A stretch of DNA of 60,000 bases from positions 26,067,851 through 26,127,850 of the forward strand of contig NC_079877.1 of NCBI RefSeq assembly GCF_029227915.1, written 5' to 3'. Below the pieces are notes generated by a model. That model did no database searches and had not been told where the DNA came from. It was given only the letters and a program-made list of their open reading frames with translations. The position numbers were made by a program, and so were the translations under genes. Positions 26,080 through 34,927 of the stretch are shown in pieces (position 1 is the first letter of the stretch; every line of letters starts with the position of its first letter). This DNA is from Hydractinia symbiolongicarpus. Its lineage: Eukaryota; Cnidaria; Hydrozoa; Anthoathecata; Hydractiniidae.

Positions 26080-26934
26080 ATGCCTAAATATACCCCACCA
26101 AATCATGTCTTTCACACGCTGCTGCATCTCATTCTTAAAAACAGTTTTTTCAAATTTATGACATCATTTTATCACCAAATTAAAGGAACGTCCATGGGTA
26201 CAAGAATGGCCCCACCTTACGCAAATCTATTTATGGCAGTACTTGAAGGCCTAATCATAGCTGATTTTCCCGGTTTTATTGAATTCTGGAAGCGCTTTAT
26301 AGATGACATTTTTTTCATATTTACGGGAACTGAACTACAATTAAAACAATTATTCACACACATGAACAAAATTCACCCTTCCATAAAATTTACTTTTGAG
26401 TATTCAAAATCAGATATTCCCTTTCTTGACACACGCATATATATTGACCAGTCTCGCAAATTACAAACAACCCTATTCCGCAAACCTACTGATAGAATGA
26501 TGCTTTTACACTACTCCTCTGAACACCCTCATCATGTTAAGGCTAGCATCGTATATACCCAGGCATTGAGATATTGCACAATCATATCCAATGATCAAAA
26601 TTTAGAAAAGGAATTATATACTCTTGCACGCACATTCCTGGCTAGAGGATACCCCCTAAATCTCTTAATTGATAAATTTTCAAAGGCTCTGAATTTTTTG
26701 AGAAATGAACTCCTCGAACCCGTCATGCACACACACGTAGAAGAAATCACACCACTCATAACTCCATTTTCCCCTGTTGGTATGGCGCAAAGTAGAATTA
26801 TTCACAAACATTGGTCAGTTATCGAAAAAAATGAGACTTTAAAATCGATCTGGCCGTCCCGCCCCTTAACTGCATACACACGGGGCAAAAGCCTAAGAGA
26901 CACTTTGGTTAAATCGGCTCAAAAACCTTTGTAA
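26080..26934 (+). CDS. Penelope-like reverse transcriptase, N-terminally truncated
   Basis: 284 residues open from ATG 26080. Motifs in order: YHQIKGTSMGTRMAPPYANL (RT fingers/palm, residues about 28-50), FIDDIFFIF (catalytic FxDD, about residues 73-81), KFTFEYSKSDIPFLDTRIY (the IxFLD block), LFRKPTDRMMLLHYSSEHP, and a C-terminal part with ARTFLARGYPLN. The GTxMGTxxAP...YANL pattern is that of Penelope-like RTs rather than LTR or LINE enzymes. The first RT blocks are missing because the ORF begins 16 bp after the left 221-bp repeat, so this copy is unlikely to be active. It ends before any GIY-YIG domain. The reading frame itself is intact, which suggests a recent insertion. Confidence 0.8.
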   Translation: MPKYTPPNHVFHTLLHLILKNSFFKFMTSFYHQIKGTSMGTRMAPPYANLFMAVLEGLIIADFPGFIEFWKRFIDDIFFIFTGTELQLKQLFTHMNKIHPSIKFTFEYSKSDIPFLDTRIYIDQSRKLQTTLFRKPTDRMMLLHYSSEHPHHVKASIVYTQALRYCTIISNDQNLEKELYTLARTFLARGYPLNLLIDKFSKALNFLRNELLEPVMHTHVEEITPLITPFSPVGMAQSRIIHKHWSVIEKNETLKSIWPSRPLTAYTRGKSLRDTLVKSAQKPL

Positions 26935-27117
26935 TTATATAAAAATGATTTTTTTTCTGTCTACATATATATATTTTAGGTAAAACATTATTGTGGTTTT
27001 CTTCAACAGCCTTGTCGTCCCTAAGTCAAAGGTCCTATTAAGCAATTATATTTTAGGGGACAAAACTCCTTCTCAAAAGGGCCAAAAATTCTCGAATTAA
27101 TCATTTTTTGTCTTTTA

Positions 27118-27335
27118 ATAAAACGGATCGAAAACTCCCGCCTTTTTGCAATCGGATCGAAAATTCCCGCTTTATGCTTCCTTTTGCGTCCGACAATTAT
27201 CCAGACAGATCGAAAAACCCCGCCTTTTTGCAATCGGATCGAAAATTCCCGCCATTTTCGGATCAAAAATTCCCGCTCTATGCTTCCTTTTGCGTCCGAC
27301 AATTATTCAGACATAAGGATCGAAATTTCCCGCTC
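27118..27335. repeat. GGATCGAAAATTCCCGC motif array
   Basis: Six copies of (G)GATCGAAAA-(TTCCCGC or variant) are spaced 20-60 bp apart, four with TTCCCGC and two with CTCCCGC/CCCCGC. The larger block including TATGCTTCCTTTTGCGTCCG and ACAATTAT is repeated twice. The degenerate second element keeps three TTCCCGC motifs at about 50325-50430. Its place between the RT and the downstream ORFs suggests a regulatory or promoter-like array. Confidence 0.75.
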
Positions 27336-27641
27336 CCAGATTCGAACATTCTTGTTTACATCAAAGTCCGCAACCACCGCCGTTTAATCGAATAACGCGT
27401 TCGAAAAAATTTTTTTTGGGGGCCTAGACACAACCAAAATATTATTGACATTATCTTCGAGATTCTCCAACTGTAAACATTGCTACCAACATATTTTATT
27501 TATCTTCAGTAAGTATGTTCAATTTGCATATAGCTAATGCGCACATCGCGACCGTTATTTTTCAATCTGGTCTAAGTACACACTTCTTTCTAAGAAAAAC
27601 GAACGGGGACTTCTGTAATCGCAAGGAGTTTGCTCGGACAC

Positions 27642-27720
27642 TTCCCTGTCGGGCAGGTGAAACATGTTTCACAGAAACAGGGAAGAAGCGGTACCTGCTC
27701 CTGATGAAGGCCGTTTTGGC
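27642..27720 (+). promoter_or_regulatory. Structured hairpin region in the Penelope-like element
   Basis: The arms TTCCCTGT (27642-27649) and ACAGGGAA (27677-27684) enclose a perfect 16-bp palindrome GTGAAACATGTTTCAC (27657-27672). CTGATGA follows at 27701-27707 with a short GCC/GGC stem. The outer arms are conserved in the second copy (about 50615-50657). Penelope-like elements often carry hammerhead ribozymes whose core is CUGAUGA-stem-GAAA, but here GAAA does not follow the stem (GGCAAG instead). A folded RNA element is plausible; an active ribozyme is not shown. Confidence 0.4.
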
Positions 27721-27832
27721 AAGCTGATCATTCTCGTTGTTTTGACAGTCCGCTCCGTTCGGTTTTCTTCCGTTCTGTTTCATTCCATTATTCGTCTCAG
27801 CATTATTATTAAAAAATTTTTTTGCGCAGATA

Positions 27833-28264
27833 ATGTCGCTGAACGCAACATACGCCGGTGAAGGAGATATAAAAAAGACAGAAATTTTCTTCAGCAATCT
27901 TAACAATAGCAATATCCAACAAATACGCGGCGAAATTTATAAGTCTATAAATGGTGACAGCTTTTTCCCAATACACACATGGCCTTTAGATATGCAGTTA
28001 TTGTTCACTAACCTCCCTCTATCCGATTCAGATACATTTAAATTAATTTTATTTATGTTTGGAAATGGTTACCCCCCACAAATTTGCATACAACATATTT
28101 TATGTAGCCACTTTAACAAAAACGCTATGAAAACGATAAAACGCATCCACCAAATTAGATGGATTACAACCAATTTGGAACACAAATTAAACACATGGTA
28201 TTATTTTGACATATTTGAAAACAAAATGCTCTCTTTGAGTGGGATACCCAGGGGATCGTTATAA
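27833..28264 (+). CDS. Penelope-like element ORF, unknown function
   Basis: 143 residues open from ATG 27833 (MSLNATYAGEGD) to TAA 28264. Features: a Phe/Leu-rich centre (DTFKLILFMFGNGYPPQICI) and a basic, Trp-containing end (KTIKRIHQIRWITTNLEH and NTWYYFDIFENKML). The FKLxLFxxGNGxPP...Q pattern resembles small upstream ORFs I associate with cnidarian Penelope-like elements, but this is memory and not a search. It follows the hairpin region by about 110 bp. No catalytic motif was recognised. Confidence 0.5.
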   Translation: MSLNATYAGEGDIKKTEIFFSNLNNSNIQQIRGEIYKSINGDSFFPIHTWPLDMQLLFTNLPLSDSDTFKLILFMFGNGYPPQICIQHILCSHFNKNAMKTIKRIHQIRWITTNLEHKLNTWYYFDIFENKMLSLSGIPRGSL

Positions 28265-28390
28265 AACTATTTCACATGCACCTCCCTTTTGGTCTCCCCT
28301 CCCCCCCCCCCCCTCCCCTTTTTAACCCCGACAAAATTAATGATAAAGTGTTGTTCGCTATTTTTTGCTTTAAAATTTTAGTCTTTAATC

Positions 28391-29020
28391 ATGGACTGCG
28401 AGCAACTCAGTACTGGCGTTCCAGAAGACTTTGACATGTTTGCTCCCCCAGAAGACTCCCCTACCTTCGTGTACCAAAGACACCTCGAAAAAGAAAAAAA
28501 ACAAAGCTTGGACTTGCTCCTAAAAGAAAAATTAAAAAAACAGAAATCGAGAACTTTGGGCCATGCATAAATATCATCCCCACCATTTCCCTTACAGAAA
28601 ACCGAACTACCCACTGGAAGCAGATATGTCAACATACAGCCACCTCCCTTCACCATATTCTTCTGGAACAAGTCAATGAAAACATCACGCACATACAATC
28701 TAAATTAAACCAAATTGAATTACAATTACAGTACATACATATACCTACACCCATACCAGACAACGTAACGTGCGCCAACCCTCTCCAGGTAAGTCAGGTA
28801 AGTATCCCTCTACACCTCTGTTTCCACCTGTGACCACAAACAAGAAAAATCCAATAACTAAAAGAACTACACTCCTCCCAAAAGAAGAAATTCCAAATCA
28901 AACGCAGCGACCAGTACCACTCATGAATCTCAAAATCCGACCACCTAAATTATACTACAAAAACACCAACTCCAATTCCAATCGAAAAAACACCAAATCC
29001 AATGACCACCATAAAAATTA
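28391..29020 (+). pseudogene. Penelope-like element coiled-coil/basic ORF, frameshifted
   Basis: From ATG 28391 the frame reads MDCEQLSTGVPEDFDMFAPP and a Lys/Glu-rich helix. A shift near 28540 then gives ENFGPCINIIPTISLTENRT and HWKQICQHTATSLHHILLEQ, then a coiled-coil-like segment (HIQSKLNQIELQLQYIH) to about 28790. The Pro/Lys-rich continuation (LLPKEEIPNQTQRPVPLMNL) is in the frame of 28770-29021. CAGGTAAGTCAGGTAAGT at the join could be a donor or an indel site. The second copy at 50.8-51.3 kb keeps the same blocks (GPCINIMPTISL), so the composite ORF was once coding. The protein may bind nucleic acid, as ORF1 proteins do. Confidence 0.45.
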
Positions 29021-29160
29021 AAGAAAACCAAAACAAAACAATTCAACAGCATCAGAAAGCACAATAAAATACAGGGATTATCGCTATTTTTAGTGATATA
29101 TCTCTCACACACATGCACCTCCCCACTGCCATGGTAAGCCCGTACAAAATTATTTTTCCA

Positions 29161-30091
29161 AATAAATTTAAATCAACAAATTATGCTATTTTTTAATTTC
29201 AACGAAGTCCAAATTTGAACAATCTCTGTACCCAACCATATACAAAATATTTTGAGAACAAGCACGCTCGCAACATGCACTAGTTGCACTATCGCTTGCT
29301 ATAATTACCAATTTTATCCAAGCTTCTAGGCAAGAGGCTGCGGAGCGATATGCGTGACAAGATTAAAGCCACCGTCTTGCAGTAGTCACAAATTTCTTAC
29401 CTCAAGTTTCTGGGGCATCGCGGGAATAAATGGTAAAGGGACGCGCGATAAATTCTTATAGACTGGCAAAGGTTGTAGCTTTTTCACCACGGACTTCTAG
29501 GCTACAACCTGTTGGGGCAAAATGCGGCTTATGACTTAATATAAGCGTTATTTAATTTTGCCGATTTACCATAACCACAATTGCTCGCGAAGGGCTGCAT
29601 GGGAGGGTAAGACGCGTATCGGATTGCGGACGCGTATTGGTGCATTGACGTATAACCGCTGTTCGGCACTGACGCGGTTCATCAGGGTGCGGGGTTAATT
29701 GTCCTGTCGTTATCCTTTTTTTTGGGGGGGGGGGGTGAAGGGGCGCAGGGGGCACGTGTGACTAGACTTATGGGTTAAAGGGGAAAGTTATAGAAATACG
29801 GACTAAAGTTTGGAAAAATGGGACACCGCTTGGCACTGGAGCCGTCTATGCGAATACAGGGGTGTTTGTTCTGTCGTTTTATCTTTTTGTGGGAACGAGG
29901 GGGCGCGCGGGGCACGCGTGACTTCTATCATAGGTTGGAGGGGCAAGTTAGAGTATCATTTCTTTTTTCGTCACAATTTAGCCTAAATAGAAATTGGGTT
30001 GCACTGGGTGGAATGAGCGTGTTGCTGAAAGTTAAAAACACATACACTTATTTACCTACAGGCACTATTTCCGCAACTTTTAAACTATAAA
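29161..30091. other. GC-richer non-coding stretch before the right 221-bp repeat
   Basis: It contains two diverged copies of a G-rich block, one at about 29695-29790 (poly-G then GGGGCGCAGGGGGCACGTGTG) and one at about 29865-29950 (GGGGGCGCGCGGGGCACGCGTG). ORFs at 29552-29755 and 29818-30090 read through these blocks and have no domain signature. Confidence 0.5.
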
Positions 30092-30312
30092 TACCAACAG
30101 CAAAGTATTGCTACCGTAAAAGAATAAAATGTTTGAGGAATAATTATATATTTGAGGAAATTATTTTGGGGATTTTAGACTAAAATTAGTTCCATAAAAT
30201 CGCACTTTTTAGAGCTCATAGAAATTCTGCTTCTGTTCACAAAACGATTTTTAATTGATATATACATCTATTTATTGTTATCATTCTGCTTGGAAAATAT
30301 TTAAAATACCAA
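30092..30312 (+). repeat. 221-bp direct repeat, right copy
   Basis: Partner of 25844-26064 with one clear mismatch. The sequence outside the two copies differs (CAATTTAG to the right of the left copy, ACTAGCTA to the right of this one). Confidence 0.9.
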
Positions 30313-31265
30313 ACTAGCTAACTATGAAGATTAATTCAGTATTCTCATAAGAGCATCCTATATCACAAAAAGATAACAGCAAAAAGATAATCTTTGCAAC
30401 TAAATTTTTTATTTACTGGCATAATTTTAGGCTTATCTGACCTTTTTCTGATGTTAGAATAGCTTTTAAAATATGCTGTCAAAAACGGCTTATCGGCGTC
30501 TCTGAAAAGGGCTAAATTCTGAAACTCAAAGTAAAATGATAATAGAACTATTTTTTGGCTCAATTTCATCAAACCAATCTAAAACCATATCATACCAAAT
30601 CTCAAGCCAATATTTTAATTTTTACTGAAGCTATGGGACGCTATATATACTATATACACGGTTTATACTTTTTTTGTTATTTTTTTATGTTCATTGCCTT
30701 GTAATTAGTATTAAAACTCTGAGATAATATATCACAGTGTTGAGCTGTTCAATATCTACCACTATCTTCAGTGCATCCTAGATTTACCAAAAGCCAGATT
30801 GAGCAGTGTGACTTAAAATTTGATTGAGTTCGACTTTCTGAAATTTCTTTATAGTGTGCTAACCCTATTCGGTCCAGGGTGTGAGGGGGGGGGGGGGGGG
30901 GGGGGCGGATTCCCCAAAATGTTGTCATTTTTTATTTTTTTGTTTATCTAGTTAACATTTATAGGATCCCTTTAACATCATCTTTGCTATTAAAAGTTTT
31001 TTCAGTAACAGGATGCTTGGGGGACCTAAACCAATTTCTTCACGCATTTTTTTTTTTTTTTTTGATTATAAAAGCTGAGCATTTGCAAACAGCGGCAACC
31101 ATTTTGGGGCAATCCTTGATTTTACAAAACTGTGTCCAGCAAGTTTGGATATATAGCCTAGACGTTTGTATTGTTCCCCTTTTAACTTCCGTCCCACATG
31201 CCCATATTATTGAATTAGCAATTTTAATTATGTTCTCGTTAAATTTTCGAGAATCCACGAAAAAA
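30313..31265. other. Non-coding; TTAACCCTATTCGG-family end with poly(G), and 3' flank of the minus-strand gene
   Basis: AACCCTATTCGGTCCAGGG at about 30860 is followed by a G run of more than 20 bases and CGGATTCCCC, the left end of the interspersed family also seen at 13.6 and 44.2 kb. 31020-31265 is probably 3' UTR/flank of the deaminase-like gene. A T17 run lies near 31048. Confidence 0.45.
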
Positions 31266-32038
31266 TCACTTTTTGCTTCTCAAACAAGTAATGATTTCAT
31301 CCTGTAAAAAGGTTGTTCTTGCTGTAAGTTTGTTTACAAACCCTTCTGGGGCAACAACAAGTTCAACTTTATTGTCTCCTGTATTTGACTGCAACAGAGT
31401 ATTAAATATATAAAGATGGTGTTTGGAAAATGGTTGCCAACCTTGTCCTGGAAACTTGTCCCATGCAATATAAATCTTGTTAAACTTTCCCTTGTATGTG
31501 CTAATGTAATTGTTGATTAGCTGTAAACAAGACACATCGCCGCATTGATCTTTTAGAGCAAAGTTTTCTTTGCAGCAGGGAGCATTGTAAGAAAACAAAT
31601 ACCAATTTGGATTCTTCCCTTTGTTTGCTATAAACTCGTTTACCCTGTCCTCAAGTTGTGGCAGTAACAAATCTTCAATGTGGTTTTTTGTGGGTCCACC
31701 ACGAACAGAGGCCAAATAATTATTTCCTTCAATTATTTTATCCCCTGGAAATTCTGCAGGAAGCAGCGGGTCTAGTGTAAGGGAATGCGTATCAGATAGA
31801 TAAAATACAGCGATTTGTCGAGCACCTTTGGAACTTTTAGGGGGGGGGGGGGTGATTGCCCGTCATCGTCATCGTCATCATCATCATCCTCGTTATCATC
31901 GTTATTTGCATCGTTTTCAGTGGCAAGAGGTGTATCGCTAATCTCTTGAAAAAGATTTTGAATGGCATCACCCTTAACTGGAGTGTGATTTTGCAACATA
32001 AATAGGATTCCAAACAAAACAATACTGATGTTCGTCAT
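31266..32038 (-). CDS. Secreted protein with AID/APOBEC-type deaminase-like zinc residues (frame depends on a G13 run)
   Basis: Start ATG 32038, stop at 31266. The N-terminus (MTNISIVLFGILFMLQNHTP) is a signal peptide. An acidic linker (NDANNDDNEDDDDDDDDDG, about residues 42-60) and Pro run follow. The frame closes unless the homopolymer at 31840-31852 (13 G on plus) is one base different. The shifted frame then runs to the stop: RQIAVFYLSDTHSLTLDPL, RGGPTKNHIEDLLLPQLEDR, NPNWYLFSYNAPCCKENFAL, KDQCGDVSCLQLINNYI, a YIAWDKFPGQGW strand and a C-terminal helix; about 257 aa. HIE (about residue 120) and PCC (about 155), 31 residues apart, followed by Cys 167/172, match the HxE-(24-36)-PCx(n)C zinc signature of the deaminase fold. 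Secreted AID/APOBEC-like deaminases (SNADs) are known in animals including cnidarians. Assignment is by motif only; substrate unknown. One exon. Confidence 0.6.
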
Positions 32039-33136
32039 CTTTTTTGACTCCTAAAAAAGTACAAAATAGAACAATTTCTTATCAAATAATTTCTTACTGT
32101 GTGTATGAGAGTTGCACTGAAACTTCAATCTCGTTCCCAGAGATTCTATTACGTATGCTTGTGCAAAATAATATCAGAAGGCGAAAAAGAAATCCTGGAA
32201 ACAAGATTGACGGAAACGTCCACTTTTAAAAAGACCATGCTGCAAACGGAATTCCGAAACTCCTTAGAACACACAACACCTGCGCAGGCAAATTAAAACG
32301 TGAAAAATTACCTATAAAATAATTTTTAAGGAAATTTTGCTTCTGTAATAATGGCGATCTTTCTCTCCGAAAAGATCTAGTTCAGCGGATGCGAGAAATA
32401 TATAAACAAATAATGTATACCATATTAAAAAGCAAACGCGGTTCAGCACTTTTGCAGACTTATTGAATAACCCACTGTTTTTGTAAAGAACATGTTTGTT
32501 CAAGCGTTCTATTCTTTTTCGAATAAAAATAGATTATAGATCAAAAGTGAAAGTTAAAACTATTTTCTTGCACTGACATGAGACAATGTTGATTGTGTAT
32601 AACTACCTAATTTGCTGTGAGGAGTACAGTGCGTTGATAAAGAACATTGTGTGGACAGAAATTATCCAAGGCGTGCTTTTGTAGGTCTAGGGGTAGCAAC
32701 ATTTTGGTTGAAATTTCGCTTGTCCTTTTCAGTGCTTTTCGTAAAATAAGAACGCAAGAAAAAAGAGGTCACAAGTAGAAAAGAACGCAAAATAATAATA
32801 TATACTGGTGACAAGGCACTGCAAGCAACACGGAATATATACCCATCATTTTTAAAAGAACACGAGCCTCTGTTTCTTTTTTCGATAGAACAAAATATAA
32901 AAAACCTCATCACTTATAAAAACTGAAAAAAGGCTAAATATTGCCAAGATAGGAATATTCCAGATAGGAATTTTCTCACGGCGCTGCTAATAAACACACC
33001 CTATATATAGATAAGAAAGAAATAAGGCTGAATTTTAAAGTTATGCAACGTCTTTCCAGCGTCCATTGTCTCTTTTTTATATCGGGAAGTCCAGACGAGA
33101 ATCTCTCTGTGCGGATGTAAAAATAGAGACAACAGG
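32039..33136. other. Intergenic, upstream of the minus-strand deaminase-like gene
   Basis: No supported gene. Small ORFs at 32044-32296, 32312-32503 and 32662-32913 lack domain features. Regulatory sequence for the 32038 start probably lies in 32040-32300, but no TATA box stands out. Confidence 0.3.
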
Positions 33137-33270
33137 TGTGAGACAAAAGGCGCTGGGGACGAGTTTGTTGGAGCATCAAACTCGTCCCCAGCGCCTTTTG
33201 TCTCTCTTTTTTTTAATGAACGGCGACAGTAAAGAAAGAGACAAAAGGCGCTGGGGACGAGTTTGTTGTT
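33137..33270. repeat. Three-armed foldback repeat (GGCGCTGGGGACGAGTTTG)
   Basis: An arm containing GACAAAAGGCGCTGGGGACG and ending AGTTTG is followed 9 bp later by its exact reverse complement (to about 33206). A third, direct copy lies at about 33238-33268. The arm resembles the terminal repeats of the CAACCTCGTCCCC MITE family nearby. ORFs across it are artefacts. Confidence 0.85.
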
Positions 33271-33330
33271 CTTACTACTAAGCTAAAGATGCTCTGGAAA
33301 TAAAATAACCAACCGTAAAGCAGATTTTAC

Positions 33331-33405
33331 CAACCTCGATCCCAGGGCTTTTTTTCTCTCACTGTCTTTTTGTCAAAAAGGTAAAAAGCCCTGGGATTGA
33401 GGTTG
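33331..33405. mobile_element. Foldback MITE (CAACCTCG...), 75 bp, with 9-bp TSD
   Basis: The terminal inverted repeats are CAACCTCGATCCCAGGGCTT and its near-complement ending GGGATTGAGGTTG. The flanks are exact direct repeats AGATTTTAC at 33322-33330 and 33406-33414. A 9-bp target duplication fits Mutator-like (MULE) transposition. Confidence 0.85.
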
Positions 33406-33414
33406 AGATTTTAC

Positions 33415-34220
33415 TGGTTCTTATATAAAGTGTGTGATTACTTTTAAGAATATTATGGCTCAAAGTTTAGGGTGTATTATATAACAAAAGGTTTTAATCT
33501 ATAGAATATGCTGCAAACGTAACAGAAACTTTCATGTTTTTTTAAAAACTATTAATCTATATTTCTTTGCCACCTTCTAATTTTATGAAGGACTTTTTTG
33601 TAACTTAAAATACTGCAAAAAAATATTTATAAAAAAAATTACTCACAAAAAGATATATCTTGTCTGTGCTTCTCGCGGTTTTATGTATACTTAAGTGTTA
33701 ATTTTTCTGTGAAGCAATTATATACCAATTTTTTTGCAAATATTTTCATTTTGTTTCCGAGTTGCTCATTCAGATGCAGCAAAGTGAAATTTTAAATTAT
33801 AATTATTATTAACATTTATCATTACCATCACGTTCTTACTTAAGTTGGATTTACACTCAAAACAAAACAGATCGGAACAAAACAAGAATAATACTTTAAA
33901 TTAAACAATAATACTTTAATTTGATTGGCTATTGTGTTCATAAGTCTTCTGTTTTAATAAAAACTTTCTGATACCATCCGCAAAAAAAGTTAAAATTATT
34001 TTAACTTTCAATTTGGATTAGCACTGAAAATTAATCAATAAATCAGATTCCAGAAATCACAACATTCCGATCCGATTTATTCTTGAGTGTAAGACAAGCT
34101 TTATACATACTTGCGTATTTCTTTTTCTTACGTGATATTTATACATATTTGTCTGTTTAACCATATCCAAAAATGTTGTTTATAAATTGCCAATAATTAC
34201 AAATTTTTACTAAAATAATC
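33415..34220. other. AT-rich sequence, no feature seen
   Basis: No gene or clear repeat was recognised. Confidence 0.35.
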
Positions 34221-34224
34221 TACT

Positions 34225-34620
34225 CTAATTACTTTTTTTTGTGAAACATTTTTTTGGCCTAAATGCTTCAAGTCGTAGTGTGACAAGATTCAAAACACTT
34301 AGTAAGTCAGCATCACCTATTGTTTCACAAAAGTTGTTCGAATCATCTACAATAGATAAGGCTGCTTGACTTGACTTCATTTTTAATTCTAGTCGTTCAA
34401 TATCATCCTCGATTTCTCCTGGTGTTTCTATCTCGTCATCACCTTCGATCGCGCAACAATTTGCTGCTTCTCTCAGGTTCTCCTTCCAGTTCGTGGAATG
34501 TATATCGACTGTGCCTACTGATGTCACTGCATCTTCGTCTTGATTTAAGTAGGAGTCGACTGTGGAATCAGAAGATATTTCCGAGATTAAACTTGTGAAT
34601 TCACCAAAAATGTCATCATC
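34225..34620 (-). pseudogene. Possible pogo/Tigger-type transposase C-terminal remnant
   Basis: The minus frame is open from about 34607 to the stop at 34225, with an internal ATG at 34527. It reads DDDIFGEFTSLISEISSDST, then TSVGTVDIHSTNWKENLREA, an acidic stretch (IEGDDEIETPGEIEDDIERL), a helix (ELKMKSSQAALSIVDDSNNF) and a basic end (RLEAFRPKKCFTKKSN). Acidic linker, short helical pair and basic tail are the C-terminal layout of Tigger/CENP-B-like transposases. The catalytic core is absent. A TGA lies just upstream, and CACAG before ATGATGAC could be a splice acceptor, so a host exon is also possible. Confidence 0.35.
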
Positions 34621-34927
34621 TGTGACTCAAGAGTAGCTTCAATGAAACCTCGCTTAGAAAAACCTAACACCTATTTAAATATCGTACTTTTAGTATTTTT
34701 TCATTTTTTTCTGTATCTGTCTTTTAATTTTTTCTAATTTTCAAACTTCATTTCACTGCCTGGATCTACCATATTATGTACTGGTACTGGAAAGAAAGTA
34801 AATCGTGGGGCTGGCTTAGGACTTTAAATACCCGTAACATATCAAGCAAGGGGACATGTGAACGCGTTAAAGTGGATAGAGAAAGTTACGAAAAAGATCC
34901 TTTCACATGCTACTGACCTCGGTAGAA

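Larger units (their letters stand above)
26065..29160 (+). mobile_element. Penelope-like retroelement, 5'-truncated
   Basis: The element contains an RT ORF (26080-26934), a repeat array with TTCCCGC motifs, a hairpin region and at least two further ORFs (27833-28264 and 28391-29020). The order RT end, TTCCCGC motifs, hairpin, Lys-rich ORF is repeated in a second copy at 50105-51460, and both copies lose similarity near the same point. This suggests a family-specific layout with ORFs downstream of the RT, or a permuted/tandem copy. The GIY-YIG endonuclease of canonical Penelope elements was not found. The 29160-30091 stretch up to the right 221-bp repeat is GC-richer and may or may not belong to the element. 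Confidence 0.6.

Noticed and set aside
27701-27720. Complete hammerhead ribozyme
   Set aside because: CTGATGA is present but the GAAA box after stem II is not, so only a relic or unrelated fold can be claimed.
29552-30090. ORFs of 67-90 aa in the GC-richer stretch
   Set aside because: They read through G-rich duplicated blocks and show no domain or conservation with the second Penelope copy.
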